A DNA stretch of 64,000 nucleotides from Halobacteriovorax sp. (GCA_024686135.1 JAIBDQ010000002.1:17733-81732), one strand, 5' to 3'. Counted from the stretch's first letter, positions 49,211 to 59,782 are shown. Translations and numbers: made by a program. The notes: generated by a model not told the origin, from the sequence alone.

Positions 49211-51119
49211 AAACTGGCGGGGAGTAATTTAAAGATATCTCTGTATCTTTAGTTAATACTGATCCTGGAGCGGGCGTTTGTGATTTTACCACTCCAATTC
49301 CTGCAGATTTTATCTTGGCTTTTATTTTCTTTCCTAGTTTCATACTAGATTTTTTATCAAGACCTATAAAATCTGGAACAACTTCTGCGCTTGTAAATCT
49401 TCTTGCTGCTGATTGTTTAAACCTAACCTTATCAATATCACTTCCAATTTTCGGTTTCTTAATCGCCATCTGGTCAAACTCTTTTGTTTTATAAAGCATA
49501 TACTCAGCTACTTTCTTAAAGATAGGAGCCGCAATCTGGTTCCCATAATACTTTTTACTTCCAGGCTCATCTACATAGGCAAAGATAACAAATGGCTTTT
49601 TAATATTTACCGGGTATCCAATAAAACCCGGTATATAACCTTCATAGCCCCCATTCTTACCGGCCTTTTGAGCTGTACTCGTTTTTCCAGCTATTTTGAA
49701 ATAAGGAATTTTGGCATTTCCACCAGTTCCATCTTCAACCGCTTTAACAAGGATACTTGTAAGCTGGTCAGCCGTTGATTTATCTATAATCCTAGTTCTT
49801 TTCCTTTCTTTGCTTTCATCTTTTATTATTGTTGGAGGAATATAGTAACCACCGTTAGCAATCGCTGCATAAGCGGCGAGCATTTGAACACCTGTTACGG
49901 CCACTCCTTGTCCGAAAGAAATATTACTAAGGGTTAGTGGAGACACATTTTCATTATCATTATAAATTCCTCTAGATTCACCCGAAACTTCAATACCAGT
50001 TTTTTTTCCAAAACCAAATTCTCTTAAGGTTTCATTTAACCTAGGGTAGGTAAGATCAAAGGCCATCTTTGTCGTTCCAATATTTGAACTATACATTATA
50101 ATTTCTTCAACTGATAACCATTCATAATTTTTATGTGACTCGGCTTCAGTAATTACATGATCCTCTACTTTTAAATATCCACGCTCACAATAATAATTCG
50201 TATCAATCCTCGCAATTTTATTTTCTAAAGCTGAGGCAACGGTAAATACTTTAAAGGTACTCCCTGGCTCAAAGGGATCTGATACAAATGAAAGCTTCCT
50301 AAAGTCTCTTTCACTTTTTTTCAACACATTTGGGTCATAGGTAGGGTAATTTGCCATGGCTAAGATTTCACCAGTTGTTGCATCAATAACCCCGATACCA
50401 CCCTTTTTTGCTTGGAATTTTTCTACAGAATCTTTAAGTGCTTTTTCAGCAATAGCCTGAAGTTCTTTATCAATAGTTAAATTTAGCTCAAGTGGTTTAC
50501 CTTTTAAGCTCGAGCTCTGCATTTTAATGGCCCTACCTTTAGCGTCCTTAACATAGCGAATTGTTCTAGGCTCACCTTTGAGTTCCTTATCGAAGCTATA
50601 CTCAATTCCTGCTAAACCAATATTATCAATACCTACAAATCCTAGAGCCTGTGAAAATAGCTCATGATTTGGATAGATTCTTTTTGGAACAGCTTCTATA
50701 TAAATACCTGGAATTTCCTTGATTGTTTTTACTTGCTCTTTAGAAAGTGAAATTTTTCTTGCCAGCCATGTATAGCGCTCTCTTCCTTTAATCTTCTTTA
50801 TAATTTTTCCGTAAGTTAGAGCTGGTACTGTTTTCGCCAGTTTCTTATAACTAGTTTTGTCAGCTTTTAAATTTTTTGGAATAGTGAAAATACTATAAGT
50901 TTGAATATTTAAAGCGAGTGGATTTTTATTTCTATCATAAATATTTCCTCGCTTGGGATATACCTTTCGTTCTCTAATAAACTGAGATTTACTTCTACTT
51001 ATGAGTTCTTTTTTATCAACAACCTGTAACTTTAGCGCTTTTGCTAGGATTAACGTAAATGCTAATAGGAACATCCCTAAAGTAAAATAAATTCTATGCT
51101 TTAAATCTTTATTTTCCAT
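49203..51119 (-). CDS. ftsI: Peptidoglycan transpeptidase FtsI/SpoVD-like (PBP) with C-terminal PASTA domain
   Basis: YPKRGNIYDRNKNPLALN, FEPGSTFKVFTVASAL, YSSNIGTTK, AGKTSTAQK, C-terminal VPDFIGLDKKSSMKLGKKI... Confidence 0.95.
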   Translation of the reverse strand: MENKDLKHRIYFTLGMFLLAFTLILAKALKLQVVDKKELISRSKSQFIRERKVYPKRGNIYDRNKNPLALNIQTYSIFTIPKNLKADKTSYKKLAKTVPALTYGKIIKKIKGRERYTWLARKISLSKEQVKTIKEIPGIYIEAVPKRIYPNHELFSQALGFVGIDNIGLAGIEYSFDKELKGEPRTIRYVKDAKGRAIKMQSSSLKGKPLELNLTIDKELQAIAEKALKDSVEKFQAKKGGIGVIDATTGEILAMANYPTYDPNVLKKSERDFRKLSFVSDPFEPGSTFKVFTVASALENKIARIDTNYYCERGYLKVEDHVITEAESHKNYEWLSVEEIIMYSSNIGTTKMAFDLTYPRLNETLREFGFGKKTGIEVSGESRGIYNDNENVSPLTLSNISFGQGVAVTGVQMLAAYAAIANGGYYIPPTIIKDESKERKRTRIIDKSTADQLTSILVKAVEDGTGGNAKIPYFKIAGKTSTAQKAGKNGGYEGYIPGFIGYPVNIKKPFVIFAYVDEPGSKKYYGNQIAAPIFKKVAEYMLYKTKEFDQMAIKKPKIGSDIDKVRFKQSAARRFTSAEVVPDFIGLDKKSSMKLGKKIKAKIKSAGIGVVKSQTPAPGSVLTKDTEISLNYSPPVYE

Positions 51120-51124
51120 AAAAA

Positions 51125-51436
51125 CTAAGGAACCACTATTATTTGTTTTTGAGTTGGTTGCTTTAAATTATGATTTGTGGCCATTGACCTTAAGTTTTTT
51201 GTCGAAAGAAGCTTAGCCTTCTTAGCCTTAAGTTCTTTATTTTCTAAAAGACTTTTTTCAATTTTAGAGTTCACTTCATTAACTTTGTAATCTAGTTCAA
51301 CACCTTTCATGCGAAATAAGACAAAGAGTATAGAAATTGTAATAAAGGTCAATGAGAGGGGAAAGCCGTGGCTACTAAAAAAAGTATCTTTAAGTTTATC
51401 ACTTATTTTAATTTTTCTTTTTACTCGAGTAGACAT
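51125..51436 (-). CDS. ftsL: FtsL-like small bitopic division protein
   Basis: 103 aa, single TM followed by coiled coil, between rsmH and ftsI. Confidence 0.7.
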   Translation of the reverse strand: MSTRVKRKIKISDKLKDTFFSSHGFPLSLTFITISILFVLFRMKGVELDYKVNEVNSKIEKSLLENKELKAKKAKLLSTKNLRSMATNHNLKQPTQKQIIVVP

Positions 51437-51446
51437 AAGAGCCCTG

Positions 51447-52385
51447 CTATTTAATCTTTTGTATTACTCTTAGTTTAGCACTTCTCGCCCTCGGATTGTT
51501 TAAAATTTCGTCTTGGGTTGGTAAAACAGGTTTTTTAGTCAAAATTTTTAATGTCTCATCTTCTTTGGCAGCATTTTTAAACGACCATTTTACTATTCTA
51601 TCTTCTAGCGAGTGAAAGCTAATGATTTGAATAATTCCACCAGGGTTTAGTAAAGAAAAAAGCTCAGGTATAAGATCTTCTATTACTGTAAGTTCTTGAT
51701 TTACCTCAATTCGTAATGCTTGAAATGTTCTCGTAGCAGGATGAGGTTTCTTATGACGTTGTCCTGGTGGATATGAAAGGAAAACAACTTCCTCTAATTC
51801 CTTCGTGGTTCTAAATGGATTTTCTTTTCTTTTTTCTACTATATTTCGGGCAATTCTTCTGCTTAATCTTTCCTCTCCATACTTATAAATCACATTCGCT
51901 AAATCTTCTTCATCATATGTATTAACAATATCAGCGGCCGTAATAGCTTCTTCATCACCATAATTCATTCGCATATCAAGAGGGCCATCTTCTCGATAGG
52001 AAAAACCTCTTTCGGCTTTATCAAACTGATGGCTTGAAACTCCTAGATCTATGGTTACAAAATCAATTCCACCAACGTCGTGGGACTCTTTGTATTTTTT
52101 AAACTCATCTGGGAAGTTGATAAAATTAGAATATATCAACTCTATATTTTCTGAAAAAGGTGAAGCCTCAATCTTTTTCTTTCCTGTAGCAATTGCATCT
52201 GGGTCCTGATCAAACCCTATAATTTTCGTATTCTCTCTTTCTTCTAATATTGAGAAAACGTGACCACCGCCGCCAAAAGTCAGATCTGCACCAAGAATAT
52301 TTTCCTTAGTTGTTAACAATTCTTTAATGTTTTCCACAATTTCTGTTTTTAAAACAGACTCATGTTTACCGAATTCATACGTCAT
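51447..52385 (-). CDS. rsmH: 16S rRNA (cytosine1402-N4)-methyltransferase
   Basis: ADLTFGGGGHVFSIL, DLGVSSHQFDKAERGFSYREDGPLDMRM, PATRTFQALRIEVNQEL, ISFHSLEDRIVK. Confidence 0.97.
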   Translation of the reverse strand: MTYEFGKHESVLKTEIVENIKELLTTKENILGADLTFGGGGHVFSILEERENTKIIGFDQDPDAIATGKKKIEASPFSENIELIYSNFINFPDEFKKYKESHDVGGIDFVTIDLGVSSHQFDKAERGFSYREDGPLDMRMNYGDEEAITAADIVNTYDEEDLANVIYKYGEERLSRRIARNIVEKRKENPFRTTKELEEVVFLSYPPGQRHKKPHPATRTFQALRIEVNQELTVIEDLIPELFSLLNPGGIIQIISFHSLEDRIVKWSFKNAAKEDETLKILTKKPVLPTQDEILNNPRARSAKLRVIQKIK

Positions 52386-53224
52386 TATCTGGTTAAAACC
52401 TCTACGATCTCTTTTTGTTCTTCACTAAGGCTTTCTAGGGGAGTCATGATCCCAACTCTATTTTCTTTAGGAAATTCAAACTGATTCTCATTCAATTTTT
52501 TTAATACAAGTTTAACAACCTTATTAGCATTTACATTATTATCTTTCATTACTTTTAAAATTTCATCAATTGCACAATGCTCTTCTTTCCAGCAATCATA
52601 ATCTGTAACCATTGCTATAGTTGCATAGGCCATTCCCGCTTCTTTTGCTAAATAGGACTCCGGTACATTAGTCATTCCAATTACGCTTGCGCCAAAGCTA
52701 CGATAAATCTCCGACTCAGCTCTCGAAGAGAACTGCGGACCCTCAATACAAATATATGATCCTCCGTCAGAGTTTTTCACATCGCATTCCGAACAGGCTT
52801 CGTGCAAAATTTTTCTCAAACTTTTATCAACGGGGTAAGCCGCTGAAACATGTGCAACAATTCCATTCCCAAAAAAAGTTCTCTCTCGCTTGCCTTTTGT
52901 CCAATCAATAAAGTTATCTGGTGTAACAAAGGTCCTAGGTGGTAACTCTTCTTTTAAACTACCTACAGCTGAAACCGAGACTAAGTACTCAACCCCGAGT
53001 TTCTTTAAAGCATAGATGTTAGCCCTGTAATTAACCTCAGTCGGTAATAACTTATGTCCTCTCCCATGACGAGGAAGAAAAAATGCCTTCACCCCGTCAA
53101 CCTCTGCTTCTATAATTGAGTCACTAGGGCTTCCAAAAGGCGTTTCTACCTTATGTTCTTTAATAGTTTTGATACCATCAAGCTCGTAAATACCACTTCC
53201 ACCTATAATTCCGATTTTTGACAT
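52385..53224 (-). CDS. mtnP: S-methyl-5'-thioadenosine phosphorylase family
   Basis: IGIIGGSGIYELDGI, FLPRHGRGHKLLPTEVNYRANIYALK, VSAVGSLKEE, CIEGPQFSSRAES, GMTNVPESYLAKEAGMAYATIAMVTDYDCW. Confidence 0.93.
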   Translation of the reverse strand: MSKIGIIGGSGIYELDGIKTIKEHKVETPFGSPSDSIIEAEVDGVKAFFLPRHGRGHKLLPTEVNYRANIYALKKLGVEYLVSVSAVGSLKEELPPRTFVTPDNFIDWTKGKRERTFFGNGIVAHVSAAYPVDKSLRKILHEACSECDVKNSDGGSYICIEGPQFSSRAESEIYRSFGASVIGMTNVPESYLAKEAGMAYATIAMVTDYDCWKEEHCAIDEILKVMKDNNVNANKVVKLVLKKLNENQFEFPKENRVGIMTPLESLSEEQKEIVEVLTR

Positions 53225-53252
53225 AAATATACTCCTTAAAATTTAAACAAAT

Positions 53253-54491
53253 TTGACTCGAATCACTCAGAGTGTCAAAATACAAATCCCTCACATAATA
53301 ACAGATATGGAATTAAGAACATACATTGAAAGTTATATTCAAAAAAGCTTCAAAAAAAGAGGCTTATTTAAGAAGGCTGCCAAGGTAAGTCTCAATGAAA
53401 TATTGGCACGTGTTGAAGACTTTAGTTCTAATCCATCTCCTCAAAGTTTAATAATTCTTCTTAGGGGCCTCACTACTTCTGGTGTCTATATTTCAAGAAC
53501 TTTCCTTAAGTATTTGGTATCTCACGTACAGTTTAACAATGAACAGAAGCCTGAATTATCAACTCTCGATAAACAACTTCTTAAATCTGTTTATTCTATG
53601 GAAGATATAGATCCACACGTCGCGGGATCAAAAGAGATCTTTGGAGCGATCTTTAAAGATCAGATATTAAAACATGAAGACCCAAACTATTTAATTACCA
53701 ATGATATTAAAAGGTTTGATTCTACTGTCGTACTAATTTCAGGTGTTTTAAACGAGATCTTTTCAAATGCAGCATTTGAAAGGGGTGCTCAGCATTTATC
53801 CGAGAAATTAGGAGTACATTATATTTGTCCCAAGGTACATGGTACAAAAAGCGTTAAACACAATGCTGATCTGTTAAAGGACCAACTTTTAGATTATTCA
53901 AATGATAACCCCGATGAAAAACTTTGGCTCCTTGCTTTTTCAAAAGGTGGATTAGATTGCCTTCATTTTTTAATTGAAAATCAAGAATTTAGTGAAAAGC
54001 ATATTTGCGGTCTATCAACTATAGCAAGTCCAATACTGGGGGCAGATCACTTAAATCATAAAATTTTAAAACTTGTAAACTCTCTTCACGACTACTCTGA
54101 TAATCAAGTCTATAAATTCTTTGAGAAGCAGTATGACTTTCTATTTAATGAGTTTCAGAAATCTCTTTCTCAAGAAAGACAAAAAACTTGGTTCTCCTGT
54201 AATCACGAAAGGCTACCAAATCTAGATTTTTACTCTTCACTTGCCATGGAGTCAAACTGGAATGAAAGTCACTTTTGGATGATGTTAACCAAAGCTTTTT
54301 TTCAAAATCAAAAGCTTAATGATGGAATAGTAATAGCTGAAAATGCTCTTTTTCCAAGCTATTTTGAGTCACATAATTTTGGTATAGTTAAAGGACACCA
54401 CTTAGTAGGAACGAGATCTAGTACATATAATCAAGAGGCTTTACTAGAAGCTCATATAATATATTTGCAGTATAAAAAATTACTTTCTTAA
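53253..54491 (+). CDS. Alpha/beta-hydrolase-like protein of unknown function
   Basis: [24 protein letters not shown] and nucleophile-elbow-like [18 protein letters not shown] start at 53253 in the track, ATG at 53307 ([10 protein letters not shown]) is an alternative. Confidence 0.55.
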   Translation: MTRITQSVKIQIPHIITDMELRTYIESYIQKSFKKRGLFKKAAKVSLNEILARVEDFSSNPSPQSLIILLRGLTTSGVYISRTFLKYLVSHVQFNNEQKPELSTLDKQLLKSVYSMEDIDPHVAGSKEIFGAIFKDQILKHEDPNYLITNDIKRFDSTVVLISGVLNEIFSNAAFERGAQHLSEKLGVHYICPKVHGTKSVKHNADLLKDQLLDYSNDNPDEKLWLLAFSKGGLDCLHFLIENQEFSEKHICGLSTIASPILGADHLNHKILKLVNSLHDYSDNQVYKFFEKQYDFLFNEFQKSLSQERQKTWFSCNHERLPNLDFYSSLAMESNWNESHFWMMLTKAFFQNQKLNDGIVIAENALFPSYFESHNFGIVKGHHLVGTRSSTYNQEALLEAHIIYLQYKKLLS

Positions 54492-55075
54492 AGGCCTGAT
54501 TTCAAGTTCATCAAGACTAATTTACTTATTGTTTTTAATGTCTCAAAGACACCCACACCGTCTGTAGCAATTGACTCAAAAGACGGAAGATTTCTTTTGT
54601 TTAACTTACGTTCAAGCTCTTCAATTGAAACAACATTTGGTAAATCTCTCTTATTCCACTGCATAACAATAGGGAGTTGATCTATATCATAGCCTTGCTC
54701 TTTTAAGTTTTTCTCCATTCCTTGAAGGCTTTCTAAGTTTGCTTCCATTCGTTCGACTTGAGAATCAGCAACAAAAACAATCCCATCCACGCCTCTTAAA
54801 ATTAGCTTTCTGCTGGCCTCGTAAAACACTTGTCCAGGGACAGTATATAAATGAAATCTTGTTTTAAATCCTCGAATCTCTCCTAAATCCAGAGGCAAGA
54901 AATCGAAAAAAAGTGTTCTTTCATTCTCAGTACTAAGGCTAATCATGTCACCGCGTGAATCTCCAGCTGTTTTTTTATAAACATACTGGATATTTGTAGT
55001 TTTACCGCCCATTCCTGGCCCGTAAAAAACGATCTTACAATTAACTTCCTTCGTCTGATAATTCACAAAGGACAT
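54488..55075 (-). CDS. mglA: MglA-like Ras-family GTPase
   Basis: [78 protein letters not shown]; start set at 55075 just after the roadblock stop. Confidence 0.95.
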   Translation of the reverse strand: MSFVNYQTKEVNCKIVFYGPGMGGKTTNIQYVYKKTAGDSRGDMISLSTENERTLFFDFLPLDLGEIRGFKTRFHLYTVPGQVFYEASRKLILRGVDGIVFVADSQVERMEANLESLQGMEKNLKEQGYDIDQLPIVMQWNKRDLPNVVSIEELERKLNKRNLPSFESIATDGVGVFETLKTISKLVLMNLKSGL

Positions 55076-55076
55076 T

Positions 55077-55559
55077 TTAAACTCCTGCAAACGAGAATAT
55101 TTTCTCGATTTCATCATCAGTTATATTTTCAAACAGTGGCTCTTCCATGCTTTCCCTTGCATCAAAATATATACTTAATTCTTCTACTATTTGTTGAGAA
55201 ACATTCCTTAACTTATTTTTAAGAATCGCTGGATTAATCTCATTTTTGAAGAATAATCCTAAGTAAAACTTTTCACTAGATGCATTTATTGGAAGAATAT
55301 AGATTCCAGAATCAGAGGTATCAAACCCAAGTCTAAAAAAGTTTTTTTCTTCAACCGGAAAAAAGTTAGCCATCGCTTCTGCCGCTTGCCAAGCCCCTGC
55401 CATCAAAGCGCCTAACGTTTGCTTATCTTTTTCGCTTATTTCTTGATCCTGCTCAAAGACCACTACACCATCTTGTCTCGCCAAGATAAGAGTGCTTTCA
55501 ATGGAGTTTTTTTCTAAAACCCTAGCTATCGAACCTCTTAATGTATCTTTATCTACCAT
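55077..55559 (-). CDS. Roadblock/LC7 (MglB-like) domain protein
   Basis: [47 protein letters not shown]; cotranscribed with mglA. Confidence 0.8.
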   Translation of the reverse strand: MVDKDTLRGSIARVLEKNSIESTLILARQDGVVVFEQDQEISEKDKQTLGALMAGAWQAAEAMANFFPVEEKNFFRLGFDTSDSGIYILPINASSEKFYLGLFFKNEINPAILKNKLRNVSQQIVEELSIYFDARESMEEPLFENITDDEIEKIFSFAGV

Positions 55560-55565
55560 AGCAGC

Positions 55566-56159
55566 CTATAACGATTTTCTGTTTTTTAGAGCTTGAGAAA
55601 TCGTTAACGAATCTAAATACTCTAAACTTCCCCCGATGGGAACACCAAATCCAATCCTATCAACTTTAATTGCCTCTGGAAGGACCTCATTAATATAAGA
55701 ACAAGTTGCATCACCCTCAATAGATGGGTTTATTGCAAGTACGACAGTTTCGGTATTTCCATCAACTACTTTTTTACACAGTTTACTAACGCCAAGTTGG
55801 TCTGGCCCAATTCCTTTAAGAGGGTTCAAAACTCCTCCTAAAACAAAATAACTACCAGAAAACTCCCCACTATTCTCAATGGCCAAAAGATCGCTCATAG
55901 ATTCTACAACGCACATCATTTGACTTTCATTTCTACGAGGATCTTTACAAAGCTCGCATAGAACATCATCCGCTAGAGAGTTACAGCTTTCGCACTTTTT
56001 AATATTTAATAAGTTTTCAATACCAGAACTTAAGTTTCGAATATTCTCATCATCCCAATTTAAAATAGAAAGGGACAACCTAAGCGCTGATCTTTCACCT
56101 ACGCCCGGTAATCGTTTTAACTGAGAAACTGCATTTTCTAAAGTTTTTGGTAAATCCAT
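55566..56159 (-). CDS. recR: Recombination protein RecR
   Basis: LKRLPGVGERSALRLSLSIL, CESCNSLADDVLCELCKDPRR, Toprim region, GVPIGGSLEYLDSLTISQALKNR. Confidence 0.96.
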   Translation of the reverse strand: MDLPKTLENAVSQLKRLPGVGERSALRLSLSILNWDDENIRNLSSGIENLLNIKKCESCNSLADDVLCELCKDPRRNESQMMCVVESMSDLLAIENSGEFSGSYFVLGGVLNPLKGIGPDQLGVSKLCKKVVDGNTETVVLAINPSIEGDATCSYINEVLPEAIKVDRIGFGVPIGGSLEYLDSLTISQALKNRKSL

Positions 56160-56162
56160 TTT

Positions 56163-56477
56163 TCAGAACATTCCTGGAATAGATAATCCGCCTGTTACTT
56201 TAGACATAGCTTTAGAAACCATATCCTGCGATTCCTTGACCGCCTGATTGACTGCCGTTTTGACCATTTCTTCGAGCATTTCAACATCGTTAGGATCGAC
56301 GCATTCTTTATCAAGTGAGAAATCAAGAATTTCCTGTTTTCCGTTTATTTTGATTTTAATCATGCCTCCACCAGAAGAGAATTCCATCTCTCTAGTTTCG
56401 AGTTCCTTTTGAAGTGTCGCCATTTTTTGCTGCATCTGCTGCGCTTGCTTCATTAAGTTATTAAGATTCTTCGCCAT
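56163..56477 (-). CDS. ybaB: YbaB/EbfC family nucleoid-associated protein
   Basis: NLNNLMKQAQQMQQKMATLQKELE..., between dnaX and recR. Confidence 0.95.
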   Translation of the reverse strand: MAKNLNNLMKQAQQMQQKMATLQKELETREMEFSSGGGMIKIKINGKQEILDFSLDKECVDPNDVEMLEEMVKTAVNQAVKESQDMVSKAMSKVTGGLSIPGMF

Positions 56478-56485
56478 AAAATCCT

Positions 56486-58156
56486 CTACTGTTTTTTATT
56501 TACAATAACCTTATCAACTTTTGTGTTGAATAGACTTTCGGCCATTTTAAGCTGAGGGTTATCTAACATATTTTTTTCTTTCTCTTTAATTGCTTCTTCT
56601 AACTTCATATCTTTTAAATTGGCCACTGAATGAAACTCTTCTTCTTGCCCTTTAAGATCAAACTCAAGTTCAAGCTTATCCATAGAAACTTGGTAATAAT
56701 TGGACAATTCTGTAAGTATTTTAGATCTAACTTCTGGCTGGGAAAGATACTCATAAAAGACCTTTGCCGACTTGGGAAACCCAAGCTTTACACCTAAAGA
56801 TTCTCCAATCTTTTTTGGCTCTGAAATTATATTTCCTTGCTCTAGATTATGACCCGTAGCAGGTGAAATATTATGAACATGATTTAAAAAGCCACTCCAA
56901 GTCCTCGGACCTTCAATTTTTGGTATTTCTTTTTGAACAACCTCAGGCTTAATTTCTTGCACCTCTTCCTTTTTTTCTACTGGAATATCTAATGGAATCT
57001 TAATCCTTTTAGGTTCTTCTATAGTTGCTTCAAGATCTTCTTCTTGAACTTTTTTTACTTCAACCTTTTTTTTTTGAACTTTCTCTCCAAGCTCTTCTCT
57101 TCTTACGCATATCTTTTGTAAGATAATCTCTAGAGTTTTTCCTAAATCATAGGTTTTTGTAGCCCACTCAAGATCCTTAGAAAGAGTTTCATAAATCCAC
57201 ATTAACTCTTGAGGTCCATAAGCATCTAAGGACTTGGAATAGTTCGTCTTCCCATCCATCAAGGAGTTAATCAGCTCATAAAATGTATCAATCAAGCCAT
57301 GATAAATTTTTTCAGAAGAGACATTCTCAGTTTGAAGGCCACGGTAAACTTCACTCATAGCCCTAACATTTCCAGATAGGATATGTTCTGCTAACTCGTA
57401 AAGACTGGTTTGCTTAGCTAAACCTAAGCCAAGAAATAAGGTGTTCTCATCAATATTGTTATTTTCAGAAAAAGTTAAAAGTTGATCTAAGATACTTAAA
57501 GAGTCTCTAACTGATCCGTTTCCAAAAAAACTAATTTTTTCAATTATATTTTTATTTTCAAAAGTGATGCCTTCTTTTTCCGCAATTAAGGAAATTAAAG
57601 CATTAAGTTTTTCAAGGCTAGGACTTCTAAAATCAAATCTCTGACATCTCGATAAAACAGTATCTAAGATTTTCTCTGGTTCCGTTGTCGCAAAAATAAA
57701 AATTACGTGCTCCGGTGGCTCTTCAAGTGTTTTTAATAGGGCATTAAAAGCGCTCGATGAAAGCATATGAACTTCATCTATAATATAAACGCGATACGTT
57801 CCAGTTGATGGAAGAAATTGAACATTATTAATAAGTTCTCGAATATTATCTACAGAGTTATTTGAAGCACCGTCGATTTCTATGACATCAAGAGATTGAG
57901 TGTCTGCAAAGTTTTCACAACTTGGACATACTTCACAGGCCTGTCCATCATCACCCAATTTTTCACATCGAATACTTTTAGCAAAGATTCTAGCTACAGA
58001 TGTTTTTCCTACACCTCGTGTTCCTGTGAATAAATAAGCGTGACCCGTCCTTCCTCTTTTTAAGGCGTTCATGAGTGAAGTTGTAATATGCTCTTGGCCT
58101 ATAACTTCTTCAAATTTTCTAGGTCTCCATTTACGAGAGAGTACTTGATAGCTCAT
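56486..58156 (-). CDS. dnaX: DNA polymerase III subunit tau (gamma/tau), DnaX
   Basis: VLSRKWRPRKFEEVIGQEHI, TGTRGVGKTSVARIFAKS, zinc-binding cysteines CEVCPSC, EVHMLSSSAFNALLKTLEEPPEHVIFIFATTEPEKI. Confidence 0.97.
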   Translation of the reverse strand: MSYQVLSRKWRPRKFEEVIGQEHITTSLMNALKRGRTGHAYLFTGTRGVGKTSVARIFAKSIRCEKLGDDGQACEVCPSCENFADTQSLDVIEIDGASNNSVDNIRELINNVQFLPSTGTYRVYIIDEVHMLSSSAFNALLKTLEEPPEHVIFIFATTEPEKILDTVLSRCQRFDFRSPSLEKLNALISLIAEKEGITFENKNIIEKISFFGNGSVRDSLSILDQLLTFSENNNIDENTLFLGLGLAKQTSLYELAEHILSGNVRAMSEVYRGLQTENVSSEKIYHGLIDTFYELINSLMDGKTNYSKSLDAYGPQELMWIYETLSKDLEWATKTYDLGKTLEIILQKICVRREELGEKVQKKKVEVKKVQEEDLEATIEEPKRIKIPLDIPVEKKEEVQEIKPEVVQKEIPKIEGPRTWSGFLNHVHNISPATGHNLEQGNIISEPKKIGESLGVKLGFPKSAKVFYEYLSQPEVRSKILTELSNYYQVSMDKLELEFDLKGQEEEFHSVANLKDMKLEEAIKEKEKNMLDNPQLKMAESLFNTKVDKVIVNKKQ

Positions 58157-58243
58157 TAAAAACTAGGTCCTGATTCGGCCGAATTGCCAATGAGAGAGTT
58201 TACCGAGGAAAAAAAAGGGTGGCAAAAAAAGATAAGTGGCAAC

Positions 58244-58329
58244 AGGGCTAAATGCACAGCAGCGCTTTGGCTACCGTTGCTTCCTTCCGGACCTGGCGGA
58301 GTTCACCCAGCAACTGCTTGCATCGCCCT
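58244..58329 (-). ncRNA. ffs: Bacterial small signal recognition particle RNA (4.5S)
   Basis: Minus strand contains the canonical domain IV CCAGGTCCGGAAGGAAGCA; flanks AGGGC-TGCA-GCAG / CTGC-TGCA-GCCCT pair; adjacent to dnaX. Confidence 0.92.
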
Positions 58330-58391
58330 ATTACCGCGGCTATTTAATGTCTATTTCAGGGAGTTGTCAATTTCGCTACGCAGAATAAAGA

Positions 58392-58479
58392 TGGCGGAGA
58401 ACATGGGATTCGAACCCACGATACGTTGCCGTATACCCGCTTTCCAAGCGAGCGCCTTCGACCACTCGGCCAATTCTCC
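58392..58479 (-). tRNA. tRNA-Ser (anticodon GGA)
   Basis: GGAGAATTGGCCGAGTGGTCGAAGGCGCTCGCTTGGAAAGCGGGT...GGGTTCGAATCCCATGTTCTCCGCCA; long variable arm; encoded CCA. Confidence 0.95.
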
Positions 58480-58536
58480 GCAACTGAAGCTGTAAAATTA
58501 CACAAATTCAATGAGGGTGTCTATAAAAGGCTCTTA

Positions 58537-59010
58537 TCAGCCGTGAAACTTTCTTTTTTCCCTAAAAAAGTTAGATAAAATATTCGAACATTTGTAATGG
58601 AGTATTCCACCATATAATTGGCAATTGTGATTAATTCTTTGATCCTTAAAAAGTTCATAACCAAGGCTTATAGCCCCGCCCTTTTTATCATAAGCACCGA
58701 AAATTATTCGATCCACTCTGGCGTGCAACGCAGCTGAGAGACACATAGCACAAGGCTCAAGCGTCACATACAAAGTACAGCCTTTTAAACGCCAATTTTT
58801 CACTTTCTTCGCCGCTTCTTGGAGAGCTAATATTTCTGCATGTCCGCAAGGATCATGAGTTGATTCTTTTATATTATGGGATCTCGAAATAATAGCACCG
58901 CCCTGATCAACAACAACTGCCCCTATGGGGACCTCATCAATCCTATAAGCGGCTTCCGCTTCAAGTAGAGCGGTTTCCATATGCCATTCAATATCTCTAA
59001 AATTTTTCAT
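58537..59010 (-). CDS. tadA: tRNA-specific adenosine deaminase TadA
   Basis: HAEILALQEAAKKVKNWRLKGCTLYVTLEPCAMCLSAALHARVDRIIFGAYDKKGG. Confidence 0.93.
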   Translation of the reverse strand: MKNFRDIEWHMETALLEAEAAYRIDEVPIGAVVVDQGGAIISRSHNIKESTHDPCGHAEILALQEAAKKVKNWRLKGCTLYVTLEPCAMCLSAALHARVDRIIFGAYDKKGGAISLGYELFKDQRINHNCQLYGGILHYKCSNILSNFFREKRKFHG

Positions 59011-59735
59011 GCCTTATTCTGTTTAGTGAACTTTCTCTCTCTTCTTCGAAGAGTTTCATTTCTCCAGAGATTTAGCAAGTCTGAATATGCTGAAGTCTCT
59101 TCTTCATTTTTTAGAACAAATTTCACACCATAACTATAGGGCCTTCCTAGAGAGTAAATTCTTTTAGACACAATCTCTAATTTAAGACTTCCACTAAAGT
59201 AGCTATCTGACTTTATCTCAATTTCTTGTCCAACCTTAAACTCTTCAAACGAAGCAATACAAGCAGCACTTCTCCTAAGGTCTGTAACTCTTGCATCTGT
59301 TTTATTATTTTCATTGATTATTGATACTCTTAAGTCAGTTCTATAGCGAAAGTCATATTCCCACCAACTTACTCTTGGATAATAAATTGGAGAGGACAAA
59401 ATATAAACTTCAATACCTAGCAAACATAATCCTAAAAAATATAGAAGTCTTATTTCCATAGTGGGTAAGGGTGAAAATAAAATTTTGTTAAGTAAGAATA
59501 AAAATAACAGTGCGCTAAAAGTCCAAAATGAATAAAACAACTCTTTCTTCGTTATAAAAAAGAGTCGATAGAAAATAAATAGACATCCAACCTGAATAAT
59601 CCAACTTAATAACCCAAGCCCATAAAAAAGCTCTAAGGTGATTCCTAAAAATACAAAAGCGAAATGTCCCCAGTGTAGAATCTCTAGACGATTGGTGTCT
59701 TCTTTTAATTTCAGATAATTAAGTACAATTCTCAT
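59007..59735 (-). CDS. Membrane protein with C-terminal PilZ-like region
   Basis: Several TM segments followed by RYRTDLRVSIINENNKTDARVTDLRRSAACIASFEEFKVGQEIEI, reminiscent of PilZ (RxxxR start). Confidence 0.55.
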   Translation of the reverse strand: MRIVLNYLKLKEDTNRLEILHWGHFAFVFLGITLELFYGLGLLSWIIQVGCLFIFYRLFFITKKELFYSFWTFSALLFLFLLNKILFSPLPTMEIRLLYFLGLCLLGIEVYILSSPIYYPRVSWWEYDFRYRTDLRVSIINENNKTDARVTDLRRSAACIASFEEFKVGQEIEIKSDSYFSGSLKLEIVSKRIYSLGRPYSYGVKFVLKNEEETSAYSDLLNLWRNETLRRRERKFTKQNKA

Positions 59736-59782
59736 ACTTATATTTTCTTAACTTTTGGGGGTATCAGATAGGGGGAAATAAA

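Noticed and set aside
55075-55117. 14-aa N-terminal extension of MglA in the ORF track
   Set aside because: Overlaps the roadblock gene; [11 protein letters not shown] at 55075 is the expected MglA N-terminus.
58184-58495. 103-aa plus-strand ORF (MPMREFTEEKK...AENMGFEPTIRCRIPAFQASAFDHSANSPQLKL)
   Set aside because: Antisense translation across the SRP RNA and tRNA-Ser(GGA); a classic spurious protein.
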